A stretch of DNA of 64,000 nucleotides, taken from assembly GCF_014805685.1 (NCBI RefSeq), contig NC_060899.1, positions 12,721,454 to 12,785,453 of the forward strand. Direction: 5' to 3'. The stretch is from Silurus meridionalis (lineage: Eukaryota > Chordata > Actinopteri > Siluriformes > Siluridae). The notes below the pieces were generated by a model. It made no database searches. It was not told where the DNA came from and was given only the letters and a program-made list of their open reading frames with translations. The position numbers and the translations under genes were made by a program. Position 1 is the stretch's first letter, and every line of letters starts with the position of its first letter. Shown piece after piece: positions 25,566-37,054 of the stretch.

Positions 25566-27730
25566 ATATGTTGTCTTTATTTGAGCAGGAGCTCGACTCC
25601 TGTCGGAATCAGTGCCGGTCTATGGGTACGGTACTAAACAGTCATAAATATGGGTGTAAAAAACGATGGTAAAATCCATTTCCAAAATGATTTCAAAGCG
25701 TTTTTTGGTCCATTATGGACGACGTGGGAAAAATATCAGAAAGTGTTAAAAAGCATTTCTTCCTCCTACATTTTAAGCAACATACACTGACAACTTTTTT
25801 TTTGGTTTGTCTAACAGGAACACCTTTACCCCTATTCAGGCAAATATCCATCCAGCCAATCACGTGAGAGAATAGAGAGTAAATATGGCGTTTGATTAGA
25901 TGAGGTATGCAAGATTCCCATTGACTTAGACGCTCGAAAATTCTTTTTTTTTTTTTTTTTCCATTTGTATTGCGCTTTTAACCAAAAAAAAAAAAAAAAA
26001 AGAGTCTTAATGCACCTTTACAGAGATAAAGCTCTAATAAAGAGGGAGCTGGTAAGGAAAACACTCCCTGAGAAGAAACCTCGGACTCAAGTGCATGTGA
26101 ATGTGCATTAATTACGGTTCAGGGGTGTTGAGGTGTTCAGTCTCAACCGTCTCCTTTCAAAAAGGAGATGCTCAACTGTTGGTGCGCAAAACAAAAAACA
26201 TTGTGTGAGTGTCAGCACTGTGGTCGGATCAGAGTTGCTTGAGATGTTTGAAAGGGTGACCGTTCTGAAGCAACCACTTTTTACAACTGGGCTGAGCAGA
26301 AAAACATCGTCCGGTGGATTGAAAAAAAAAAGAAAGAAAAAAAAAAAAACTACCACGTCGAGTTCGGGTCACGTCGGCCAAGAACAAGGATCGGAGACAG
26401 GACACGTGTTCTGATCACCGTGTTCTTAACAATGGGGGTGAATTTATTTAGAACATCACAAGGTATGTTTGGCTCTCAGCTGGTTTCCGAACACGGATTC
26501 GCTGCTCCAAATGACTGAGGGAAGTCAGATTAAAAAGGCGTGTCGGGAAAAAAAAAAACGTGCCAAGCACCTGTGATCCAGCAGAGTGGAGCAGCGTGAA
26601 GCAGCGTGGAGCAGCGTGGAGCAGCGTGCAACATCTGCGGCCGCGTGAATAATTACAGGAGCACGTGCAGCGTTTCGGGAGCGCGGTGACGTGATTACCA
26701 CTCATTTTAAAAAAGGCCACTGGAGGAGGAGATCAAGCCCTGCTTCCTGCTCTAATTCCTTATTCTTATTCATGGGCGCGTGCGGCGCGTACACAGAGGA
26801 GCACGTCGCACGTAGATGTTCCCACGTCTTATACGGAGCGGTGTTTCTATTAAAGATAATTACATGAATGCGGCGATTGAGATTCTTATGAAATCCGGAT
26901 TCATGTTCGGAAACCCGTCTGCACTTCGTGTTTCCTTATTGGGGTCAATAGGAATCGCGTTCGTATGTTCACATTCGGGCCTGGTGCCGAAGCGAAGGTT
27001 TCCGAGACGGGAGGGCGGGGCTTACATCAAGCAGAAACGAATCCAGACTGCTCATTAAATTAATGTCACAATATCGATCTTAAATCTGAGAGTTTTTCCC
27101 GGTCTGTGAATCTGATTGGTCGAACTGAATTCCAATTCCAAGATCGCAGCGTGACTGTGGCCCTTAATAGTAAACTTCCGTTTACTAACTAAAAACAGTT
27201 ACTGTGGTATTGTTAGCGACGACATCAATGGACAATGCGATAACAAAATATGGCCAAATCCCAAAGAAACTACATAATTGTGGCCGAACGTAATTTCTCA
27301 GCAATGTAACCTTTGACTTCCACTCAAGATGTACAAAAATAAATCCATCTTTGCAGCAAAAAAATCCTCTCCTTTACACGCTGCTTGCATTACGCCATAA
27401 AACGACTGCTTATCGGGCGGTAAATAGCAGGACTGGCTGTTAGGGAACATTTTGAGACGTGTGCTTAAACGTGCATGTGGTGTTCGCGGGAAGATAGCGG
27501 GTTATCGCGCTGGCTGGCGTTCGTCTTCCTTTGGCCGCTTTAAAGTGTTTCAGCTGTGCTCAATCTAATGACCTTTATTCTGTTTTGTTTATTCAGGCCA
27601 CGCGTGCTGTATCTCGGGGTCGTAAATACCAGGAACCGGGCTTTAGTCGTCTGACGGATAATCAATTCCAGGAACTGGAGTGTGGCCGTCTTTTAAGAGG
27701 CACATATTGTAAAGTGAAATAAATATATAA
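25566..27730. other. Intronic stretch, otherwise featureless
   Basis: Apart from A/T tracts at 25945-26000 and 26320-26350 and the 10-bp minisatellite, no gene or repeat family was recognised. Confidence 0.4.
26581..26630. repeat. 10-bp minisatellite (GCAGCGTGGA)
   Basis: About five tandem units with single-base variants (GCAGAGTGGA, GCAGCGTGAA, then GCAGCGTGGA repeats). Confidence 0.9.
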
Positions 27731-27737
27731 TATAATA

Positions 27738-27767
27738 TAATATTATTATTATTATTATTATTATTAT

Positions 27768-27845
<78 letters not shown>
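27738..27845. repeat. (ATT)n followed by (TA)n
   Basis: An ATT run (27738-27769) runs into about 38 TA units. The junction suggests replication slippage at a retroposon tail, but no element was identified upstream. Confidence 0.95.
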
Positions 27846-27848
<3 letters not shown>

Positions 27849-30354
27849 AGATCCTCGTCCTCGTTTTTTTTTCTTTTATCATTACAGACTTTTGTCAAAA
27901 TCTTGCTTGTTTAACGCTTTATAAGTTTTTCAGTAACATGACAAGCGGCGGGTTTTTGTTTTTAGCAAAAGAAAAAAAATTAAAAAGTAATCAAACGAAC
28001 ATACTGCAGTACAGCAAAAGGTCATGAATTTGGCGCTGATGTATGAGGAGAGGATTGAAATCGCGGCGTTTAAGAATAAAGAAGAACGAGTGGTGACTGA
28101 GGGAGGGACTTGTTTGGAGTAAACACAGAGGAAGACGTAGAAATGGTTGGGACGTGAAGCGGTAATTGGACATGGACAGAATAAAGCATAAGCCAAACTG
28201 AATATTGAGGAAAAGTGATTCTCGGTGATTCCCTTTAGAAGGAAAAGGACCCTGGTCTATTTTAGAAACCAAAGATGACCATCAATTGTTGTCAAGATTT
28301 TGCAACGCAACACAAAGAAGCGTCTAAAGGAGGGCTGTGTGGGTTTTACGAGTGACCTCTGAACCCGGCTACTGTATCCCTTACTAGCGGTTCTAACACG
28401 TCTTCTGATTCCGGGAGCAGGTTCGATTTTTTGCGAATATAAACTGGACTTGACATGAATTCCTGAAACAAAACTCAATACAAAAAAATAGGGGTTGGGT
28501 GAATATAACAAAAATATATTACGATTCTCAAAGAACAATTTTCGAATATACTAAATTTTCAGTACAACATTATCAATAAATAAATAAATAAATAAATAAA
28601 TAAACTGATTGCTATATTAATATATTACACCAAAAAAATACATAAAAAACTAAATTTGCTTTTAAATTTGCTTAAAAATTAAATAAAATAATTAATTAAT
28701 CAATCATATTAAAATATTGATACAAATAAGCAATTTTTAAGGGAACAATTACTTTTTTATATATTTTTTAATGCATTTATCATATTAAATAAAAGCCACA
28801 TCCAGTCATTTTTCAAATATTATAAAATAAAATAAAAAATGTCTTGACATCACAAACATCACAGAACACTGCTTTCGTTTTTATTTGTGCAGATCGTGCA
28901 GAACTACTCCAGCTGGGTGTAAAATTAGCTTTACTCCGCAGCAGCCGGAGCGAAACACGCACGTAAAGCAGCTTTATTTCGCTGTGGTAGCATTGATAAT
29001 AAAAACGCAGGAACGGTGAGAAAGTTGACTGGCGCATCCTATCGCCTCGTCCCTGTAAAACTCACTGGAGCTTGTTTACGAGGGGAACTTCGTTGTGGGC
29101 TGGATTCAATTCCATATTAATGTTAAGATCAGTGCCTACATAATATTTCCGGATTATAGATGATGACTACGGCGTCGGCGGCCTGCGGTCCACTGTTAAT
29201 TAGACTAACGGTGCGGTTTGAAAAGTCGTATTACAAAAATCTTTTTTTTAAAGCAGCTGGCAGCGACAGAACACCAATAAACCGCTCAGTCTTAAAGGAA
29301 GCCACATTAAAGCCGTCTCCTGTGAGCCGCGAAGCTCGAATAAACCCCCGTCTGCTCCGTAAACCGCAACAGCAAATATAAACAGTCTGAAGCTGTCGAA
29401 CAACTCGAGCAAACCAGGAGGAAATTAACTGAACGATCGGAGGCTCTGGAGTAATGCTTAATAACACAAAACCTATCAAATGAAACCCTTCAGTTTGGAA
29501 AATATTTCGTGATCCATAGTCGAAGCATAAACATTCCATAAACCTAATTATAACGTTTGTCTCGAAGTGAATCAGTAGTGGTAAAGAAGAACAGTAATTT
29601 GGTCACTTTCGGCCATGTGAAGTGTCACATGACAGTCCCAGGTCTGCATGGCTCTGCTGATTTCCTCCCGCTTCCCAGAAAGATGGACCAAGGTGGACCA
29701 GCTACTCTGAATTACCCTTATGTTTGAATGAATGCATGCATAATTCCCAGTTAAGAGTGTATTCCCAGCCTAGACTCCACATCCACCATGACCCTGATTC
29801 AAAAACGACTTTAATAAAAATAAAAAAAGGCTTTACCTATCTACATGACTGATATATTTCTTGCACTTGGACTAACAATCAGATCGGCTCCAAAGAGAGC
29901 TACCCAAGTCGGCTAATCTGCTTAAGAAGATAACAGTGGTGGGGAGAACAACATATTGCTGCCTGTTGATGAAAAAAAAAAAAACACAATGCTGCTGGTG
30001 CTGTGAGATAAAACCTACAAAAGGTATCACCATAGGAACACCACAACACTACAATCTCTTTAGCCATGACATCACTGCTGCTGCGACTCAACCGATTTCA
30101 GTAATAATCCTCAATCCGCACTTTCTTTGTTCTCAGAGTTGGAATCTGGAATCGAGCCCACAAGAGAAGTGGCGACCGGAGGAACAAGTGCAGGAACGAG
30201 ATGATGGACAAGACATGCTCACCTGGAACTTGACTGATATACATAGGTGGTTTTGCTTAACTACCAGCAATGACTGCTCTTTGTCACCATCATCCGCAAT
30301 GCTGAAGAGGCATGAGTCATAAACGCATTTATGATTATAGGCTTTTCACAGACT
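27846..30354. other. Intronic stretch, nothing recognised
   Basis: AT-rich sequence, with an AAAT run near 28575-28605. No gene or named repeat was recognised. Confidence 0.4.
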
Positions 30355-30590
30355 GTCTACAAGGTATAAACACACAAATATGGTGCACTATGATGCCCCT
30401 GTGGTTTGCCCAGGGTTTGATTCGAACCCCAGTGAACACTTTTAGGATAAACTGGAACACAGACTGAACCCCAACATCAGTCCCTGACCTTGTTAACGCT
30501 CTCCTCATAGGTCCTCTCCAAAATGCCTTCCCAGAAGAGTGGACTTTATTAGAACTTTAAAGGAAGACAATCTTAAAAGGGATCTTCATA
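30355..30590 (+). mobile_element. Family-A MITE, diverged
   Basis: It has GATGCCCCTGTG, AACATCAGTCCCTGACC and CTCCAAAATGCCTTCCCAG, so it is a central and 3' portion without clear ends. A piece of the Tc1-like MITE seen at 20457 follows at 30600-30745 (TGTTGGTCCCCCTTTTG, TCCTGCTTCGAACATGTC). Confidence 0.5.
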
Positions 30591-31249
30591 ATCAACAAGC
30601 AAATACGGCTATGATGATCAGAAGTCCAAATACTGTGTTGGTCCCCCTTTTGACGCCAAAATGTAGCCTATTTTTCCTGCTTCGAACATGTCAACTTTGA
30701 GGACAAATGTTTACTTGCTAACCCCGCTAATAAATTTGAACGCTGAAACAGCATCGCTAATAGGCCGGCTCGCCACAGGAGACCTGCCTGGATGGGAAGA
30801 GAAGTGATTTTGATCCTTGAAACGCTGCTCCCGGCGCTCTACGTCTTGTAACCCATAAACCAGACGCGGAATGACGTCCATTGATCTTAATAACTTGTTG
30901 AAAGGTACGTCTAGAAATTAGTCACGTGTGTAAGCAGGAAAAAGGAGGGAAAAAAAAATCCCGAGTGACACGAGCAGCAAGGACAAGCACAGAAGGCAAG
31001 AGATGTGAATTGGTTCGGGGGAGGGCGGAGAGGGGATACGTTAATAACAAGAGCAATAAAAACATCAGAGAACCTAAAAACGACAATAATAAAAGGAGGA
31101 AGCTTGTTAGCCTGGGGCACTGGGGTCTTAAAGAAACTTTTCACATTTTTGGTTAATTGAATTTGGTTTGGGTTTTGGTTGGAAAATGTCTATACAGTGT
31201 CTCAGATTGCACGTGAATCTCAGAGACACGTGGTCAACTCGGTCATTCG

Positions 31250-31660
31250 GTGGTATGAAGATTTACTCCGACCAATCGAATATATAAATGTCCAGATGTT
31301 TCACTTTATTTTTATTGAAAAATCCTCCCTTTGCACGAATAAAAGCTTCTTGGCAACCGGCAGATTGGATGTACGCTTTATTGTCTTGTCGTATGGTAAA
31401 GTTGGTTCTAATGAGCCACAGCCCAGATATACAGTAACTGCATGGAGTTGAAGTATGGAATGGTTGCCATGTTGGTTGTTTTTCTTTCACCGGGAAAAAG
31501 TCTGAAACCTTCCCTGCTCCAAAAAAAAAACCCCAAGCCATTCAGCTTCAACCTCCATGTTTGACTGCGGGGGGGTGGGGTGAGGCATTCTGCTAACATC
31601 TTCTCTCCTGCTCTTACATATGTTCTGTTAGATCCAAAAAGGTTACAAGAACGATAAAAA
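31250..31660 (-). mobile_element. Tc1/mariner-like transposon remnant (copy 2)
   Basis: On the minus strand it repeats the text of 5300-5640 (GCAGAATGCCTCACC, then TCAAACATGGAGGTTGAAG, GGAGCAGGGAAGG, ACCATTCCATACTTC). It extends further on the 3' side and ends near a frame with FNKNKVKHLDIYIFDW. Frameshifts break the coding sequence. Confidence 0.5.
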
Positions 31661-33918
31661 AAAACTTGCTGTTTTCAAACTTTAGACAGCCACCGTTTTG
31701 CAAGTCGTGCAAGAAAGTAAGATGTTACAGCAAATAAATTACAATGTGTCCTGAGGGGGGAGAAAAGCATGAGATGAGCTGAAAACCGAAGATCTGTGTT
31801 AATACTAATTAACACCCTGATTGATGTGGAGATTGTTGGATGTGTTTCAGGTTCTAACAAGATATTTCATCTTAGGATTTAATTGTCAGATTGCGTATCG
31901 CTTCGGAAAAAATAAGTAAATAAATAAAGAGTAAAAGGTTCACAGAGGAAGAAAATCCAAAGTTAGTCAGGAATATTTATTTAAATGTTTTATGTTCTAA
32001 CACGAGATGTGTATCGAGGATCGTAAGTTTCGATTTTTGTTTCTTCGAAAAACGTGTCAACAACTAACTAACGTCTTTTGTCACAGATGTAAACATGGCC
32101 CAACACATTAACCCCTTTGTAAAAGTGTAAGATCGTACACATGGTTGTTCCTCTTGGTTCGTATTTATGTAGCGTTATGTAACATTATGTTCGTTTTCTA
32201 TTAAAACCAGGAAAAATTCCTATTTTACCCCTTAGATCATGAGGTTTAAAATTTTTATTTCAGAGCCTCAGTTTCTTCAGGAAAGAACCTGGTGTTGGGA
32301 TCAGATGGACCACGGGATCTGGGGTGACGGCTCGTATTGCACCCGAGCTCGGGTTTACGACGACAAGGTCCTGCAGCAACCCCAGATCTTTCCTTCTAAA
32401 CTCTTCTAACTGATGCGAAAGACTCATCAAAGATTAAGGAGGTGTGAATTAAAGATGATACGCGGCAACGGGAAAAGGAACGCACAGAATTTCACGTGTA
32501 TGCGCCGAAGCCAGGTGAAATCTGAGCCTGTTCGGAGACGGACTGAACCAGGGGGCAACAATCCTGCACGTCGTAAAACAAACGGATGCCAGATATTCGA
32601 CCATTTCAAAGCCGCGGCATGCACGGGAACGCATTAACAACTCGTTTCTCTAAACAACATGAAAGGACGATAAAATATTCAAAAAGGTCACGTGATGACC
32701 CCCGTTGGTGGATTCCTGCAGAACTCGAGATGACGAGGAGACGGTTTTGTTTTGACGTTTCAACACTTCTACCGAATTGCGAGTCAGTTTCACACAGTTT
32801 GTAGTAGATACTGTATATGATTTACTTGCTATCACACAGAACATCGGGTGTTAAAGTGACCCGGTGTTGTCAAGGTCGATTTCTAACCGTCGCTGAAAAT
32901 GAATAAACCGAGAACTAAAAAACAAAGACACCAATTCATCCGATGGCTTGTGGTTAAACACAAACACAACACTGGATTTGAACTAGAAATCAGACCATGG
33001 TGCTGTTGAATTGTCAAATCGGATTGGTCAGATGGTGTTGATCCATTTTCTGCAACAACGGCTTTGAAAGTGGTGCTTTTATCAATGCGTTAATTCCATC
33101 ACTTATTTCTACAGTAGCTCAATAAAATAACTTCAACCCCCCATAACAATTTTCCCCAAACCTTTTATGAAGTTGTCTCCAGTGTCAGTGCTTCTAACCT
33201 CCAGAACCAAACTCCGCTCCACCTCGTCATGTTCTAATCCCTGCCCGTCTTTATGCTTCACAGTTCTTGTGCTTCATCATCTTTTACCTTCTTGAGTATC
33301 TGCACTTCTACATGGGTGTAGGACTTGTATACTTTTGCCATCTCTGGCCATGGCACTGAAACAGAACAGCGCTCCTCTGATCTGACTCACATAACCTTCA
33401 AATCCTGACCAAACTCCATCCACAGTGCGCTTTCAATCACGCTCAAAAACCTTTACAAAAAAGCTCCGAAACTCTTTTTGGGCCATTTTTTCAACAAACA
33501 CAAGAAATATGTTCTAGATGCCAGACTATTTTCTGTCTTGGTGTCCAGAACATTAGACTACAGGAACAAGAAGCTCTGAAACATCTCTCTGAATTTCATT
33601 TGAAATAACAGACGTCTCGATTGAGGTGTTTTTTAGTGAATCGCACACGAGCTGCATTTCGATCGCTGAAGCCGTGTGCTCTGATGGCACTCCAGTGGCT
33701 GGTACTTGATAGCACTAAGAGTGTTTGAAGTGCATCGTGAAGACAGGCTGTGATGCTCCTACCGGCCTGAAAGGCTTCATGGATGGGGCATTTTGAGAAG
33801 AGGGATAGTGTGTGTTGTATAACAACTGCAGAAAGCAAGCAGGCATCTCCACAAGCGTACAGGGTTTGTGCATGAAACTTCAAACCAATAGGAAACATAA
33901 TCTGCATAATTCCAGGCA
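31661..33918. other. Intronic stretch, nothing recognised
   Basis: No gene or repeat family was recognised. Composition is mixed, with several CpG-containing segments (32330-32780). Confidence 0.4.

Positions 33919-33971
<53 letters not shown>
33919..33971. repeat. (CA)n microsatellite
   Basis: About 26 CA units inside MAGI3 intron 1. Confidence 0.95.
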
Positions 33972-33973
<2 letters not shown>

Positions 33974-34546
33974 ACACAAGGTGTCTGACCTCATGGTCCT
34001 ACTGACCCACACACAACATGCACGCTGCTGGGATGGAACTCAAACACCACATGCATGCACACACTGATACACATACCTGAGATCCTACAGGTATGAACCT
34101 CAGCTGCACTTTCCAGAGCATTTTTTGCAAATTGGGCATCTCCATTCAACAATCTAAACTCACTCACTCATGGTGGCAAGACCCCACACTCTAGCTCTCT
34201 CCCTGTAGTGGATGATCCCCGGACATTGCCCCTGGAGGTCCATTCATGGTTGAAAACTGATCATCTCAAAGTATCAGAAGGAGGTGAGATTTTGAGGGCT
34301 GATCAGGCAACCCTAAGCTTTCTGGTGACAGCTTAAAGAGCAACCATGGCCTTTTGCTCCCTGACATGTTTGTAATGATAGCAATCATCTCGAAGGAAAC
34401 GGAGCTTGCAAACTCTTCATCAACTCGGCGCGCGGAGAAGATCTCCCGGTGCAGATGTATGTAATGGGCCTTGGTAAATGAGAGTCGAGTCAAAATCCCG
34501 CACTCACTTGTATGAGTGGAGGAGGCGCGGGTGCGAGTGAGAGAGA

Positions 34547-34562
34547 GCGCGCGCGCGCGCGC
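34547..34562. repeat. Alternating CG run
   Basis: Eight CG units lie about 45 bases past the MAGI3 exon 1 donor on the intron side. Such runs can adopt Z-DNA. Confidence 0.9.
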
Positions 34563-34606
34563 AGCCGCATGCATGCATAAATACAAGTACGCACAAAATC
34601 ACTCAC

Positions 34607-34928
34607 CCGGTTTGACGGTCTTTAGTCGCACGGGCTCGCGGAAGTGACGGATGACGGCGAGCGTGTCCCGGTGCGTGAGGCCGCTCACGGGCGTGCCGTT
34701 CACCTCGAGCAGCACGTCGCCGGGACTCGGCGTTCGGCCCGCGTGCCACCGCAGCAGCGCCGCCGTGGAAGACGCGGAGGACCCGCCGTGGCCCACGTAT
34801 GGGAACTCCCCGCGCTCGGCGCCGCCGCCGATCTCCAGCACGGCGCTCAACTCTCCGCCGCCCCACGACACCGCGCACTCCTGCACCTTGTTCGCCCAGT
34901 GCTTCTTCTTCTTCAGAGTCTTAGACAT
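34607..34928 (-). CDS. magi3: MAGI3-like scaffold protein, first coding exon (N-terminal PDZ domain)
   Basis: This exon encodes the first 107 residues of a membrane-associated guanylate kinase with inverted domain order (MAGI), a scaffold of cell junctions. The protein opens [11 protein letters not shown] and continues through a PDZ-type fold, with [11 protein letters not shown] near residues 33-43 and [16 protein letters not shown] near 67-82, ending RLKTVKPG. From knowledge of the family, the opening and the [13 protein letters not shown] stretch resemble MAGI3 more than MAGI1 or MAGI2. The start codon has an A at -3. The exon closes at a consensus donor (GG|GTGAGT) in phase 1. The middle of the domain is rich in Gly, Ala and Ser and looks diverged. 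WW, guanylate kinase and later PDZ exons are absent from the window and should lie beyond base 1 on this strand. Paralog assignment is an inference from remembered family features. Confidence 0.9.
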
Positions 34929-36241
34929 GCTCTTTGCTCGCTCGTTTGCTCCTCGTGCTTAAGTACAGGGAGGGGGGGTGATGCCTCGTCCCGCGCGCGC
35001 TCTCTCCCTCCGCCTCGGTCCTCCTCCAGGATGTGCTCGAGCGGGGTCAGCACGCGCACGGTGCGGCGCTCGAGCTCCCGACTCCCATTGCTTTGACAGA
35101 AGGGAGAAGAAAAAAAAAGTTTGCCGCCGTCGGATACAAGTGAAGGAAAAATGAAAAGAAAATTCCTGGAAAAGTCCCAGTTATTAGAAATGCTCTGTTT
35201 TTGTTACGTGAATGTAGCGCGGCTGGTTCCGAGCGCTGAGCGCGAGAGCTCCCGGGCCGCACAGGGACATACCTGCTCCTGAGAAACGCGTTTGGAGAAA
35301 TAGCCGCCTGACCGGCTTTACCGCCAGCCCTCCCTCCTTCCTCCTTCCTCCTTCTTCTTCTCCTTCTCCTACTTCGCTGAAATCCCTCGTTAAACACCAC
35401 TGTTTCTCTCCCTCACGTCGTCACGTCTCTTTCTCACGTCCCTCACGCCTCCGACTTCCGAACCGCACGCGCGTAAACGCAAAACAAGCGCACGAGAAAC
35501 TTGTACCGCTCGCGCTCGGTTCTCCGCTCTGGGTCCGAGTGGGGGTGGGAGCAACAGAAAGACTGACGCGCAACGCAGCCAATAGCGTGAGAGGAGGAGA
35601 CCAAATGGGCGGGATTTCTCATTACGGCGAACAATAAAGCATGTGAACAAGCGCGTTAACTCTTTAATGTGCGTGTGATTCACGTGTTACTATATTCCAC
35701 GTGAATCGCACGCTTATAGTTTCATAGATAGGAGTGGTCTTTTTTATTTTGGAAATACTGACTTTATGGAAATGTGAAATTAAAGACATTATTGTGTAAA
35801 AATAATTAAAATACATTTATTTACTAAATGTAAATGCATGAAAACTACTTCCAGTTATTATAAACAGAACCCAGGATGTTTTTCTTTCATTTTTGGAATC
35901 TTAAAAACAGCAATAAGATTGTGCAATCGATTACATCATTTGTATTATTTCCTAGTTTTATTACCATTATTATACCTGTGATTACCATGACCTTTAATAT
36001 CTACTAGTACCAGAAGTTCAGCTCCAGTCGCTGAGACTGTGATCTGTGTTGAACTTTCCCTTCTCTGCAATAAAACTCTTTTTTATAATTTTATAATTTT
36101 ATAATTTTTTTATAATTATTTATGAGTAAACTTGATTAATAAATAGTGCTGCTTATAAACATCAATTAACTTCAAGTGTAGCAGCAGCTCCCCCTAGCGT
36201 CCCTACTGCATACTACACGTATAATGTGATGCCACTTGAAT

Positions 36242-36242
<1 letters not shown>

Positions 36243-36300
<58 letters not shown>
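36243..36300. repeat. (GAAA)n microsatellite
   Basis: About 14 GAAA units directly beside a reversed SINE-like copy, possibly grown from its tail. Confidence 0.95.
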
Positions 36301-36540
36301 CGTTTATTTGTCACGTGTACATAACAGCACAGTGAAAATCTATCTTCGCTCATTCCAGTGATGTTAGAAAGCTGGGGTCAGAGCGCAGGGGAGCCACGAT
36401 ACAGCATCCCTGGTACACTTAGGGTTAAGGGCCTTTCTCAGGGGCCCAAAAGTGGAGCTTGGTGATACTGTGGCTTAAAATGCCCAACATTCTGATCAGT
36501 AAACCAGATATTTAACTACCACTTCCCCATATCCCATATA
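36301..36540 (-). mobile_element. SINE-like element, reversed
   Basis: The plus strand reads TTATTTGTCACGTGTACATA, then GGGTTAAGGGCCTTTCTCAG and GGGGCCCAAAAGTGG, and ends ATCAGTAAACCAGATATTTA. Reverse-complemented, the latter part follows the box-A/box-B layout of the other SINE-like copies with a longer distinct 3' tail. Confidence 0.55.
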
Positions 36541-37054
36541 AAATGCTGTATGTGACACTTGAACAAACATTTGTTTTTAATAGTTTTACTAATTGTTATC
36601 TTACATACGTTAGAATTAGTTATTTTATCAGTATTTCTTCTTTTTGAACACTTTTCTTGGTCAGGATTGTAATTCTGACCTGTAATGTAATAGTAGTAGT
36701 ATACAATAAAATGATTCTTCAGAGATTCACTAACCGCTTAGATCTGTACTACTTACAGTGAAAAGTGACCCCCGGTTACCCGGGAGCCGAAGATTTTCTT
36801 CCCCCCTTCTATTTGATGACGCGATCATCGTCACCGTTCCTGCAATTTTAAACCGAAATGAGCAAATTTCTGTGATTTGGATCAACTCCATCATTCCTGC
36901 TGCTGTAGTGTTTTTTAGGTAATTATTAACAGAGCTAAAAAAAGAAAAAAAATTGTACCCCTTCATGGTCACTGCTCTCAATGTCAAATCAAATCTCGCT
37001 CTCCGCTCGGGCAGGGAGGTTTGTTCATTTTGGACGTTTGTTCGACTTCTGAAA

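Larger units (their letters stand above)
1..34606 (-). other. magi3: Presumed MAGI3 intron 1 (5' part)
   Basis: No second MAGI exon (guanylate kinase or WW coding sequence) was recognised on the minus strand below 34606, and no other gene was recognised on either strand. The simplest reading is that the whole left half of the window is one long first intron, as is typical for MAGI genes. It carries many repeats, listed separately. Long stretches such as about 5650-12890 are largely free of recognised repeats. Confidence 0.6.
34500..35640. promoter_or_regulatory. CpG-rich promoter island between MAGI3 and STYK1
   Basis: GC and CpG density rise sharply here compared with the AT-rich flanks, and the MAGI3 start codon lies inside. 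A CCAAT box is visible at 35579-35583. The stretch at 34547-34562 is an alternating CG run. Pyrimidine-rich tracts occur at 35335-35370. The MAGI3 5' UTR and transcription start should lie between 34929 and about 35600. STYK1 starts divergently about 2 kb away, so the island could serve both genes, but no STYK1 5' UTR exon could be placed. Confidence 0.7.

Noticed and set aside
27643..27882. Open frame encoding an Ile-Tyr and Asn repeat peptide
   Set aside because: It is the translation of the ATT and TA microsatellites, not a gene. The same applies to frames over the TA runs near 57785 and 63337.
34644..35096. 150-codon plus-strand frame opposite MAGI3 exon 1
   Set aside because: It is an antisense shadow of the GC-rich coding exon. 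The composition is Arg/Ala/Ser-rich and no splice or family evidence supports it.
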